From: Jatrophihabitans endophyticus
GTDB lineage: Bacteria > Actinomycetota > Actinomycetes > Mycobacteriales > Jatrophihabitantaceae
Reading direction: 5' to 3'
Assembly: GCF_900129455.1 (NCBI RefSeq)
Contig: NZ_FQVU01000007.1
Span: 62,001-126,000 of the forward strand
DNA length: 64,000 nt
The notes below the pieces were generated by a model that did not search any database, had not been told where the DNA came from, and saw nothing but the letters and a program-made list of their open reading frames with translations. Each line of letters begins with the position of its first letter. The stretch's first letter is position 1. Both the position numbers and the translations under genes were made by a program. Below, in pieces: positions 16,389 through 24,504 of this stretch.

Positions 16389-16449
16389 GGGCGTTTGCTC
16401 GCTGTCCGACGGACTCCACCGGGAGTTCAACCAGCGCGAGGAGCGAATC

Positions 16450-16710
16450 ATGACGGTGACATTCCGCGAACGGCCCGGTTTCGAAGTCCAGGACAAGCAC
16501 GAGGTGGCGGATCACCTCACGACGAAGATCGACGACGACCTCGGGATACGCGAATACGCCGCCTCGCCCAGGCCTGCGCACGAGATCCGGGTCGTGAAGA
16601 GCTGGCACGGTCAGCCGGCGAATCGGCACGTGACGGTCGAGCACTGGCACAACGGCCGACACATCTGCACCGCCCACGTCCACCGCCTGGGTCAGATCAC
16701 CGGAATGTGA
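16450..16710 (+). CDS. Hypothetical protein, 86 aa, His-rich
   Basis: An 86-residue, hydrophilic protein with seven to eight His, many of them in the second half (VKSWHGQPANRHVTVEHWH, then HICTAHVH) and one Cys. A GAGGAG-type ribosome site (16439-16443) precedes ATG 16450. The His/Cys clustering could bind a metal, but no family is recognised. It is 63 bases upstream of Nif11-like B on the same strand and may be the first gene of that operon. Confidence 0.55.
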   Translation: MTVTFRERPGFEVQDKHEVADHLTTKIDDDLGIREYAASPRPAHEIRVVKSWHGQPANRHVTVEHWHNGRHICTAHVHRLGQITGM

Positions 16711-16773
16711 GACGCCCGTTCCGGGCGCACCGCACTCCTTTTCCCACTGCACGTCACGACCCGAGGAGCAGCC

Positions 16774-17016
16774 ATGAGTCAGCAGGACGCCGTGACCTTC
16801 CTTCGCCGGCTGACGGCCGACCCGCAGCTCGCCGACGCCGTCGTCGCCGCCATGAAGAGCGCGGTGACGACAGTGTCGGCGGCACAGGGCCTGACCGTCT
16901 CGGCCGCCGACATCGACGCCGCCCTGGCCGGCGCGCAGAAGGGTGGACCGGATGCGGGCGGCTACCGGAACTGCTGGGGCTGGCACGGTGCGGAGCGCGA
17001 TCCGTGGGACGCGTGA
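16774..17016 (+). CDS. Nif11-like leader peptide family protein B
   Basis: An 80-residue paralogue of protein A: MSQQDAVTFLRRLTADPQLA, GLTVSAADIDAALAGAQKG, then a different tail. After GAQKG the 23 residues are Gly/Trp/Asp-rich with one Cys (GGYRNCWGWHGAERDPWDA at the end). This looks like a leader-core arrangement with a variable core. A GAGGAG ribosome site precedes ATG 16774. The TGA stop overlaps GTG of the following lipoprotease gene (GTGA at 17013-17016), so translation of the two is coupled. No maturation enzyme of a known RiPP class is visible; the protease next door is the only candidate processing partner. Confidence 0.72.
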   Translation: MSQQDAVTFLRRLTADPQLADAVVAAMKSAVTTVSAAQGLTVSAADIDAALAGAQKGGPDAGGYRNCWGWHGAERDPWDA

Positions 17017-19043
17017 CGCGGCGCGGCCGCCGCCGCGCGGTCGGTCGGCCCGGCCTGACGGCCACGGTCTGCGCCGCGGCGACGCTGGCATCCGCCGGCC
17101 TGGTCGCGTGCACGGCCCACCGCGGCACCCCGGCCGCGTCGGCGTCGACCGCTCGCCCCACGCCGGAACCCGGCCGGGCGGCGGTACGCCACGCCGTCGA
17201 GCCCTACGGCCTGGACGTCCGGCCACCCGCGTCCTGGCGCGCCGGCGCCCTCACCGCCGTGACGGTGGTCGTCGCCGCTCCGGCGCGGTCGGTGGTCCGC
17301 AAGGTCGCGCTGCACGGCAGCGCCGGGATCTTCGTCGCCGAGCGGGCGGACGCCGCAGTCCCGACGCCGGCATCGGCACCGGAGCTCCGCTTCCCCGGCA
17401 AGGTCCGGGTCGCCGTGCGGGTGACGGGCACGCTGACCGCGACGGCCGAGGTCGTCGCGTCGGGACGGCGCGAGACCCTGCGCAGGGTGCTCTACGTCAG
17501 CGAGGAATCCGGCGACGTCGTGGCCAGCGACGCCGGTCCCGAGGCGGTGGCGCTGACGGTGGCGCAACGCCGTCGACCGCACGAGTCCGTGACGACGTTC
17601 CGGCACCGCCTGCGCGACATCCGCTACGGCGACGCGCGCGACGAGGTCGGGCTCGTGACGGGACAGGGCGTCGGGCTCACCGTGCGCGGGCAGGCCCGCT
17701 ACGACGACGCGACGGGACGAGCCCACGCCATCCGCGCGGCCGCGGTCGAACTGGTCGACCTCGAGCGGGACCGCTCGGTGTCGCTCGGAGTCACCTCCGA
17801 CGACGGCTCGTTCGCCGGCGACGTCGCCGATCGCGACCGGCGACGCTGCCGACGGTGCGTGCTGCGCGTCCGCAGCGTCTACCCCGGCGTGCGCGTCGCC
17901 GACGAGGCCACCTCGACACCCTGGGGCATCGACTCCTCCGAGCTGAACCTGGTCGGGGCGCTGCGGCTGCGGGTGACGCTGCGGGCCAACAACCGCGCCG
18001 ACAACAACACGGCGTTCGCGGTGGGCGACGCCCTCGTGTCGGCCACGCGGGCCGCCGGGCTGGTGACGCCGGGACTGGCGGTACGGCTCACCGCGCTCTA
18101 CCCGACCGCCCGGATCATCTCCAGCTTCAACCCCGGTGGCGACGGGGCCCTGCACCTGTTGCGCGACGATCGCTTCGACTGGGACGTGACGCAGCACGAG
18201 TTCGGCCACTACGTCGAGCAGAGCCTCGGACTCACCGCCGGGGTGGAGGGGCCGCATGCCATCGGCCAGGGGCAGGCCGCGACGCACGGCCGGATCGAGG
18301 GCGAACAGCTCGCCTGGTCCGAAGGCTTCGCGTCGTACTTCGCCGTCCTCGCGCAGCGCGTGACGAACGCCGCCGCGCTCGACATCCCCCACGCCGGCGA
18401 CGTCGACTACACCGACACCGAGGACGTCTCGCCGCCGCTGACGTACTCGTTGGCGCGCGAGGGTCCGTCGCCGTTCGTCGGCAAGGGGCCGGACGACGAG
18501 CTCACCGTCCAGCGTGTGCTGTTCGGGCTGACGGTCGGCGACGCGGGAGCGGGCTGGCCCGGCATGCCCGGATCGGTGCTCGTGGCGCGAGCCGTCGCGT
18601 CGGGCGCGAGGACCCTGCCGACGCTGCTCGCGGCGCTGTCCGCGGCGGCCGCACCCGGCCGCCGTTGCCTGCCGGCGCGCACCGGCTCGCCCGGCGCGAC
18701 GGCCCGTGGCTGTGCGGCGGTCGTCGCGATCGGCTGCGTCGCGGCGCGACGTGGGACCGGCCCGGTGCTCACCACCGTGTCGGCGGCGCGGCTCGCGTGG
18801 TCGACGGGGCCGGCCGCCCCGCAGCAGCTGCGGGTCTTCCGCGCGGTCGTCTACTCCCACGACCGGCGCCGGGTCGCGGCGGTGTCCCCCCTCCTCGATC
18901 GACCGGGTTGGCGCCCGACCGCGGCGGCCGCCGCCGCGATCCGCCGCGGGGCGCACGTCGTGGTGGTCGCCTGGCAGGGCGGCAGCCCGGCGGGCCGGTA
19001 CTCGTCCTGCCCGCTGCCGCCGACCGGCCGGGCCGCGCGATGA
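17013..19043 (+). CDS. Lipoprotein with gluzincin-like zinc metalloprotease domain
   Basis: A 676-residue protein. The basic start MTRRGRRRAVGR, a hydrophobic core and the lipobox LVAC (Cys about residue 33) predict an outer-face lipoprotein. A middle region contains beta-rich modules and a four-Cys-like basic patch (RRRCRRCVLR, about 286-295). The catalytic signature is QHEFGHYVEQSL (HExxH, about 394-405), followed some 35 residues later by LAWSEGFASYFAVL, whose Glu would be the third zinc ligand as in gluzincins. The C-terminus is Ala-rich with paired Cys. GTG 17013 overlaps the Nif11-like B stop. The peptidase family and substrate are not assigned. Confidence 0.7.
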   Translation: MTRRGRRRAVGRPGLTATVCAAATLASAGLVACTAHRGTPAASASTARPTPEPGRAAVRHAVEPYGLDVRPPASWRAGALTAVTVVVAAPARSVVRKVALHGSAGIFVAERADAAVPTPASAPELRFPGKVRVAVRVTGTLTATAEVVASGRRETLRRVLYVSEESGDVVASDAGPEAVALTVAQRRRPHESVTTFRHRLRDIRYGDARDEVGLVTGQGVGLTVRGQARYDDATGRAHAIRAAAVELVDLERDRSVSLGVTSDDGSFAGDVADRDRRRCRRCVLRVRSVYPGVRVADEATSTPWGIDSSELNLVGALRLRVTLRANNRADNNTAFAVGDALVSATRAAGLVTPGLAVRLTALYPTARIISSFNPGGDGALHLLRDDRFDWDVTQHEFGHYVEQSLGLTAGVEGPHAIGQGQAATHGRIEGEQLAWSEGFASYFAVLAQRVTNAAALDIPHAGDVDYTDTEDVSPPLTYSLAREGPSPFVGKGPDDELTVQRVLFGLTVGDAGAGWPGMPGSVLVARAVASGARTLPTLLAALSAAAAPGRRCLPARTGSPGATARGCAAVVAIGCVAARRGTGPVLTTVSAARLAWSTGPAAPQQLRVFRAVVYSHDRRRVAAVSPLLDRPGWRPTAAAAAAIRRGAHVVVVAWQGGSPAGRYSSCPLPPTGRAAR

Positions 19044-19861
19044 GCGACGCGACCGCGGCGCGCGCACTGGAGGTCGCGTCGATGGACAACTGGCTCATGG
19101 TCACGTACCTGCTCGCTCGTGGCCGGCACGTCCCGGTCGCGGTCGCGTTGCGCGCCGACGAGATCAGGTCCGTCGACCCGGCGGACGCCGAGGGGGTACG
19201 ACGGGTGCTGGCCGATCACTGGCTGCTCGCGCAAGCCGTGGCACCGGCGACTCCGCTGAGCCTGCGCTACCTGGGCGACACCGACGATCGGGGCCTGACC
19301 GAGTGGGGTCGCGACGTGCCGCTCGTCCGCCGGCTGATGATCACGGCGGTGGCCTGCATCGCGGTGTTCGCGGCGACGGCGACGTCGTCGGTGGTCACGA
19401 AGGGCAGTGGTGACATCTTCACCAGCTCGGGTCTCGAGACCGCCGTCAACGAGGTGTTCCTGCTCAGCGGCGCCGGGATCGGCGCGTCGTTCGCCGCGCT
19501 GTTCAAGGCCAATCTGCACATCACGGCCTTCACCTACGAGCCGCGGTACGCGCCGACCTACTGGGCTCGGTTCCTGCTCGGCCTCATCGCGGGCCTCGTG
19601 CTCGCCGAGATCATCCCGCTCGGCGACACCTCGTCGGACTCGCTCAGCAAACCGGTGCTCGCCCTGCTCGGCGGATTCTCGGCCGAGCTCGTGTACGGCG
19701 TGCTGACCCGGATCATCTCCACCCTGGGCTCGCTCACCCGGCAGCCGGAGCCGATCGTCATCACCGCCGCGCCCGCGCCGGACCTGGCGCCGGCCGATCG
19801 GGCGCCGGCGGTCCCCGTCGCGTCCGGCGACGGCGGGGCGACCGCCGGCAGGAGCGATTGA
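19040..19861 (+). CDS. Membrane protein of unknown function
   Basis: A 273-residue protein: a soluble N-terminal segment of about 95 residues, then four hydrophobic helices (about 98-118, 138-155, 174-192 and 205-222), and a Pro/Ala-rich cytoplasmic-looking tail. ATG 19040 overlaps the lipoprotease stop (ATGA) and its own stop overlaps the next start (TGATG). This places it in the same translation-coupled operon. I recognise no family. Confidence 0.6.
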   Translation: MSDATAARALEVASMDNWLMVTYLLARGRHVPVAVALRADEIRSVDPADAEGVRRVLADHWLLAQAVAPATPLSLRYLGDTDDRGLTEWGRDVPLVRRLMITAVACIAVFAATATSSVVTKGSGDIFTSSGLETAVNEVFLLSGAGIGASFAALFKANLHITAFTYEPRYAPTYWARFLLGLIAGLVLAEIIPLGDTSSDSLSKPVLALLGGFSAELVYGVLTRIISTLGSLTRQPEPIVITAAPAPDLAPADRAPAVPVASGDGGATAGRSD

Positions 19862-20643
19862 TGGACCGCTGGCTGCTGGTCCACGTGCCGACGTGGGCGC
19901 TGTTCGTCGTGTTCGGCGTGCTCCTGGAGGTCGGCGTCGTGCTGCTGCTGCGGGCCTACCGGCGGCGGATGCATCCGGCTCGCGGCAACCACAACGAGAT
20001 CCTCGCCGTGGTCCTCTCGCTCGTCGTCGGCGTCTACGGCGTGCTCCTCGGGTTCGTGATCGTGACCCTCTGGACCAGCTTCGAGGGCGCCGAGACCACG
20101 GTGTCGAAGGAGGCGACCGCACTGGCGCAGCTCGCGCGGACCGCCAGGTCGACCTTCGACCCGGCCGAGCAGCGAGTGGTGGACGACGCCATCCGCCGCT
20201 ACGTGCGCGATCTCGAAGGAACGCAGTTCCCGGCGATGGAGCGGGGCGAGACGCCGAACAGCGGCGAGCTCGCGGCGGTCTACGACGCCGTGGCGCGCAT
20301 CGCACCGCCCGGCGACGACGTGCGGGTCGCCGCCTACGACGAGATGCAGAGCACGCTCTCGGCGTTGACCGAGCAGAACCGGGCGCGCACGGAAGAGGCG
20401 GACGGCACGGTGCCGGGCGCGCTCAAGGTGCTCGTCCTGCTCGGCGCCGCGGCCACGCTGAGTTGCCTGTTCCTGTTCTCGCTCGACTCCGCGCTGGTGC
20501 ACGGCTTCGTGCTCGTCGTCGTCACCGAGGTGCTGGGCCAGGCGCTGCTGTTGGCGCTCATCCTCGAATACCCCTTCCTGGGCTCGGTCCACGCCGGCGC
20601 GGGTTCCTACGGAACGGGGATTTTGCGCATGATCGCTCAGTGA
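19861..20643 (+). CDS. DUF4239-type (bestrophin-like) membrane protein
   Basis: A 260-residue protein with two N-terminal helices (about 10-32 and 48-72), a central soluble helical domain (about 75-185) and two C-terminal helices. This is the plan of DUF4239/bestrophin-like proteins. ATG 19861 is preferred over TTG 19858 because the AGGAG site (19850-19854) spaces correctly and ATG overlaps the upstream stop by one base. It is the last gene of the Nif11-like operon. Family members are presumed channels or regulators, with function unproven. Confidence 0.65.
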   Translation: MDRWLLVHVPTWALFVVFGVLLEVGVVLLLRAYRRRMHPARGNHNEILAVVLSLVVGVYGVLLGFVIVTLWTSFEGAETTVSKEATALAQLARTARSTFDPAEQRVVDDAIRRYVRDLEGTQFPAMERGETPNSGELAAVYDAVARIAPPGDDVRVAAYDEMQSTLSALTEQNRARTEEADGTVPGALKVLVLLGAAATLSCLFLFSLDSALVHGFVLVVVTEVLGQALLLALILEYPFLGSVHAGAGSYGTGILRMIAQ

Positions 20644-20691
20644 ACGTGCGCGAGTGCCGCAGTGCCCCGGACGACCGTCGGCGGTGGGGCG

Positions 20692-21231
20692 TCAGCGACG
20701 CACGACGGTGACGGAGACGGCCGCGGTGACGGCAACCGACAACGAGACGGCGTGCAGCTGGATGCGCAGCGCGCCGCCGGGAGCGGCCGGCACGACCGTG
20801 CTCGCCGTCGGCGCGGCCGCGGTGGTCGCGAGCAGTTGCGTCGTACCGCCGACGCAGGCCCCGGTCGTCTCGTTCCACGCCGCCCCGGCGCCGGTGCACG
20901 CGAGGAGCTGCAGGCTGCCGACGCCGAGCCCCGTCGACGCCGTGACCGAGTAGGTGACGGTGACGGCCGCGTCGGTCAGCCGGGTCGTCCCGACATTGGT
21001 GACCCAGAAGTACTGGTTGCCACCGAGCACGCTCATCGGCACCTGCAGCGCTCCCGTGCGCCCCCCGACGGCGTTGGGCGAGGCGACGGCCGACCAGCGC
21101 GCGCTCGTCAGGGTCTGCGGCCTCGTCCCGCGTGCCGCCGGCCTGGCCGACGCGCACTGCGGGACGGCGACCACGCCGAGCAGGACACCGGCCGACGCGA
21201 CGACCGCGACCCGCGACCGGAGGGCGCGCAC
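20692..21231 (-). CDS. Small secreted protein with CxGAxW-type motif
   Basis: A 179-residue exported protein with a signal peptide (MRALRSR, hydrophobic core, cleavage near the Ala-Ser-Ala around residue 29) and a beta-rich, Thr/Ala/Val-rich body. It contains CTGAGAAWNETTGACVGGT (about 110-128), which matches in pattern CAGATWDPTSGQCGAGGT in the neighbouring exported protein, so the two share a domain or disulphide loop. It starts at GTG 21231, only 3 bases after the neighbour's stop. It probably travels with the SipW-type system, as a minor surface-fibre component or ligand. Confidence 0.6.
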   Translation of the reverse strand: MRALRSRVAVVASAGVLLGVVAVPQCASARPAARGTRPQTLTSARWSAVASPNAVGGRTGALQVPMSVLGGNQYFWVTNVGTTRLTDAAVTVTYSVTASTGLGVGSLQLLACTGAGAAWNETTGACVGGTTQLLATTAAAPTASTVVPAAPGGALRIQLHAVSLSVAVTAAVSVTVVRR

Positions 21232-21234
21232 CGG

Positions 21235-21903
21235 TCAGTTGTTGGTCGTGACGCCGGTGCGCTGCGCCTCGGCGAAGGTCCAGGTGAGGCTCGCGGACAG
21301 GCCCTGGATGGTGTTGACGGGCAGGACGCCGTTGACGGTGGTCTCGACCTGGTCGGGCAGCGCGACCGCCACCTGCAGGTGCACGGTGTCGCCGGGCGCG
21401 AGCGTGCCGGCGGACACGGCGGCGGGCGTGGCGGCCAGCGCGGCGAGCGCCGCGGTGTCGATCAGCTTGGTGACGGTCCCGCCGGCCCCGCACTGTCCGC
21501 TGGTCGGATCCCAGGTGGCGCCGGCGCACTGCGAGACGGTCACGTGCAGCCCGCGCACGGCGTCGGTCGTCAGCGCGGTCGGTGCGGCGTCGGCGACGGC
21601 GACGGTCAGCGCCCGTCCCGCGAGGGTGCCGGTGTTGGCGAGGTCGACATAGCGGTTGACGACGTCGGTGGGGGCGATGTCGGCGATCTGCTGGCCGAAG
21701 CCGGCGCCGCGGTCGGAGAGCACCAGCTTGAGGGTGCCGCTGGACACCTGCTCGGCCGTCGTGTTGGAGGCGTCGGCGCTCATGGTCGCGTACACCGCGC
21801 CGGCGGTGAGGGCGATCCCCGCCACGCCGGCGGTGGCCGCGGCCAGCGACCTGGTGACGCCGAAGCGGCCACGGCGGCAGGAGTGGTGAGTGGACGTCGG
21901 CAC
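21235..21903 (-). CDS. SipW-dependent-type exported protein (TasA/CalY-like)
   Basis: A 222-residue protein. Its N-terminus (basic region, then SLAAATAGVAGIALTAGAVYATMS) is the type of signal found in TasA/camelysin-like proteins cleaved by SipW-family peptidases. The mature part is beta-rich with a Cys loop (about 124-140) and typical phrases such as DLANTGTLAG. GTG 21903 has an AAGGAGA ribosome site. A SipW-type peptidase is encoded divergently 216 bases away. In Bacillus, TasA forms biofilm fibres; an equivalent role here is an inference. Confidence 0.65.
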   Translation of the reverse strand: MPTSTHHSCRRGRFGVTRSLAAATAGVAGIALTAGAVYATMSADASNTTAEQVSSGTLKLVLSDRGAGFGQQIADIAPTDVVNRYVDLANTGTLAGRALTVAVADAAPTALTTDAVRGLHVTVSQCAGATWDPTSGQCGAGGTVTKLIDTAALAALAATPAAVSAGTLAPGDTVHLQVAVALPDQVETTVNGVLPVNTIQGLSASLTWTFAEAQRTGVTTNN

Positions 21904-22119
21904 GGAGGTCTCCTTCGACAGGGCTGGCGCGGGGAACGGCGACGGTGTCAGGCGTCGCGTCGTGTGATCTGAGTCATCGACGCGTTACGGCGACGGCTGA
22001 GCCGGTTCGTCGTCATCGCGTCGAATGTGGACGAAACGTCGAGATGCCGGGCCGGCCCTGCACCGTGGTCCGTGCCGGCCGACTGCCTAGGGAAAGCGAC
22101 CCACGCGACAGGCGAGGCC

Positions 22120-22767
22120 ATGCGGCAATCCGACGACGGACACACCCGAGCGACCGGACTGCACCCGCGACCCGGACGGGTGAGCGTCCTGGTCCGGGTG
22201 ACCTCGGCAGCGCTGGCGTGCGCCACCCTGCTCGGCTTCGCCGCGATGGTCGCCGCGCACGCGTTCCTGCACGTGTCGGCGCGCACCGTGTTGACGGGCA
22301 GCATGCGACCGACCTATCAGCCGGGCGACATGATGCTGACGGTCCCGCGGGCGACGCGGTCCCTGCAGGTCGGGCAGATCGCGGTCCTCGTGCCACCCGG
22401 GCAGCCGGCCCCGGTCGCCCACCGGATCGTCGCGATCACGCACGACCGCGGCGGCCGGGTCGTGCTGCACACCAGGGGTGACGCCAATCCCGCCGACGAC
22501 CCGTGGCACGCGGTGCCGGCCGGCGAACGGGTGCCGGTCGTGATCGGTCACCTGCCCCGCATCGGCCGGCTGGCGGTCGCGCTGCAGGGGTCGTGGGGCC
22601 GTTACGTGCTCGTCGTGCTGCTCGGGTTGGGACTGACCTGGGGCGCGGTGCGCCGGATGCTGCGCGACGAGCACTGCACCGACTGCTGTCCGGACTGCAG
22701 CCCCGCCGGGGCCGTCGCGAGCGAGCCCGGGCCCGGCGGTGCGCCGACGGCGGCGACGGTCGGCTGA
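22120..22767 (+). CDS. sipW: Signal peptidase I, SipW/S26B type
   Basis: A 215-residue membrane peptidase. An N-terminal helix (about 27-48) is followed by the Ser motif LTGSMRPTYQPGD (about 56-68). The His motif PVAHRIVAI replaces the Lys of classical signal peptidases, and the Asp region reads TRGDANPADD. A second helix lies near 155-172, before a short Cys-rich tail (CTDCCPDCS). ATG 22120 has a GGCGAGG ribosome site. The Ser-His pattern is typical of the S26B/SipW group that processes TasA-like proteins, matching the divergent genes at 20692-21903. Confidence 0.8.
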   Translation: MRQSDDGHTRATGLHPRPGRVSVLVRVTSAALACATLLGFAAMVAAHAFLHVSARTVLTGSMRPTYQPGDMMLTVPRATRSLQVGQIAVLVPPGQPAPVAHRIVAITHDRGGRVVLHTRGDANPADDPWHAVPAGERVPVVIGHLPRIGRLAVALQGSWGRYVLVVLLGLGLTWGAVRRMLRDEHCTDCCPDCSPAGAVASEPGPGGAPTAATVG

Positions 22768-22788
22768 CGGGGGAGCGGTGCGCCGTCC

Positions 22789-24447
22789 TCAGCCGAGCGG
22801 CACGGTCAACCGGGCCGGCGTCGCGGCGCTCGAGGACAGCGTGAGCGTCGAGCCGGCCGGCGCCACCTGGTTCCAGCGCGGCTCGACGGTGTCGACGACG
22901 ACGGTGAGGGTGTGCCCCGCCGCGAGCGTCCAGTCGATCGGCTCGGTGTCGACGGTGACGGGCTTCGCGGCATCGGCGCGCAGACCGCTCACGGTGTACG
23001 GCGTCAGCGTCATCAGCGACGCCGTGCCGTCGGCCGCGGTGTCGTAGAGGTAGACGAACAGCGTCGCGCGGGGCGACGACGACGCGACCGACAGCGTCAG
23101 GCGCGACGAACCCAGCACCCTCGTGGGTTTCGTGAGCGCGCCCGCCGACCAGACGAGGGCGCGGTCGGCCGGCAAGCTGGCGGGCCGCGCGGTGGGCAGC
23201 CGGTAGGCCTCCGCGCGGACGAACTGGCTGAGCCCGGCGGTGGCGGCGCTGTCCTGGCCGGTGCGCACCGACGCCTGCCAGGTCGCCGGCGCCTGCGTGA
23301 TCGCCACGCCGGACGGTGTCGGCGCGGCGAGCGCATTCGTGATGCCGCCGGCGTTCGGCCAGTCGCGGTAGACCTGCACCGTCTTGGTGGTGACGTCCTC
23401 GAGCTGCACCGGCGGCTGGGCGTCGATGCCGTTGGCGGCGCCGCCGAGGTAGTGCAGCAGCCAGGCGTAGGCGGCGTCGCCGGTGCGGCTGCGGGTACCG
23501 GCCAGCATGTCGGTCTCGGGGCCGGTGTGATCGCCGACCGAGAGCTGCAATCGCTTCGGCGTCGTGAGCTGCCGGTAGAAGGGCACGAGCATGCCCGGCG
23601 CGAACAGCGAGTCCTGCCAGCCGTTCGCCAGCATGATCGCCGGCCGGTTGGCGTTGAGCTGGTCGACGAAGGTCGCGGGCGAGCGGGGCGGCGACAGCGC
23701 GGCGAAGTGGTCGCCGTAGGTGGCGGGGTCGGTGCGGAGCCCGTCCTCGAGCGAGCGCAGCTGATCGGTCACCCGCTCGTTGGACAGCAGGCCGTTGAGC
23801 GCGAGCACGCTGGTGGTGTCAGCGGGGTGGAACGCCTGCGCCAGGCTCGCCCAGGTGCTGAACGCGACGACGGCCCGGACCCGCTTGTCGTGCGCGGCGG
23901 TGAGCAGCGAGATGCCGGCGCCGTAGGACACGCCCAGCATGCCGACGTGCGCCGGGTCGGCGCGGGTGTGGCGCAGCGACCAGTCGAGCACCGCCCGGGC
24001 ATCCTGCTGGGTGCGGGGACCGGCGAGGTCGATCGAGCCGCCGGACGGTGCGAACCCGCGCTGGGTGTAGGCGACGGTGACGAAGCCGGCGCGGCTGAGC
24101 TGGTGCGCGACGACGGCGTACTGCGTGGAGTTCGCGCCGTAGCTGGTCGGCATGATCACCAGTGGCCGGCGACCGCGGGCGGCGGGCTCGGTGACCTGCG
24201 CGCGGATCGTGACGCCGTCGGACATCGCGATGGGGACGGCGTCCTTCACGGCGTCCGTCGGCGCGGGGTCGGTCTCGTCCTGCCGGTCGTCGCGCAGCAC
24301 CACGACCAGCACGAGGGCCACGACGAGCGCGACCACGACCCCCAGGACGCCGATCACCACGCCACGGGGCCGCCGTCGTCGGCGGCCGGCTCCCGGTGCC
24401 CCGCCTGGGGCGGGCGGGTCCGGTGTGGCCGGTGGTTCGGGGGGCAC
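22789..24447 (-). CDS. Membrane-anchored CocE/NonD-family alpha/beta hydrolase
   Basis: A 552-residue protein. A Pro-rich, Arg-rich N-terminus is followed by one hydrophobic segment (about 28-52), probably an uncleaved anchor. The hydrolase domain shows TSYGANSTQYA, YTQRGFAPSGG and the nucleophile elbow GVSYGAGIS (Ser about residue 171). The C-terminal part is a jelly-roll domain of the X-Pro dipeptidyl-peptidase type. GTG 24447 is chosen as the first in-frame start giving an intact anchor. It faces divergently away from moaC. Substrates of the family are esters or acyl-amides; here unknown. Confidence 0.8.
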   Translation of the reverse strand: MPPEPPATPDPPAPGGAPGAGRRRRRPRGVVIGVLGVVVALVVALVLVVVLRDDRQDETDPAPTDAVKDAVPIAMSDGVTIRAQVTEPAARGRRPLVIMPTSYGANSTQYAVVAHQLSRAGFVTVAYTQRGFAPSGGSIDLAGPRTQQDARAVLDWSLRHTRADPAHVGMLGVSYGAGISLLTAAHDKRVRAVVAFSTWASLAQAFHPADTTSVLALNGLLSNERVTDQLRSLEDGLRTDPATYGDHFAALSPPRSPATFVDQLNANRPAIMLANGWQDSLFAPGMLVPFYRQLTTPKRLQLSVGDHTGPETDMLAGTRSRTGDAAYAWLLHYLGGAANGIDAQPPVQLEDVTTKTVQVYRDWPNAGGITNALAAPTPSGVAITQAPATWQASVRTGQDSAATAGLSQFVRAEAYRLPTARPASLPADRALVWSAGALTKPTRVLGSSRLTLSVASSSPRATLFVYLYDTAADGTASLMTLTPYTVSGLRADAAKPVTVDTEPIDWTLAAGHTLTVVVDTVEPRWNQVAPAGSTLTLSSSAATPARLTVPLG

Positions 24448-24491
24448 CGGCCCATCTTGCCCGGCCCGCGTGGAGGCCGCACGGCGGTGAC

Positions 24492-24497
24492 TACTGT
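24492..24497 (+). promoter_or_regulatory. -10 element of a likely leaderless moaC transcript
   Basis: TACTGT fits the actinobacterial TANNNT -10 consensus and ends 7 bases before GTG 24505, placing the transcription start at or next to the start codon. No ribosome site is present, as expected for a leaderless mRNA. Confidence 0.4.
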
Positions 24498-24504
24498 CGA
24501 AAGC

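Noticed and set aside
17013-19043. RiPP maturation enzyme (radical SAM, YcaO or LanM) next to the Nif11-like genes
   Set aside because: The protein lacks the CxxxCxxC, ATP-binding and cyclase motifs of those classes; only a zinc-protease signature is present.
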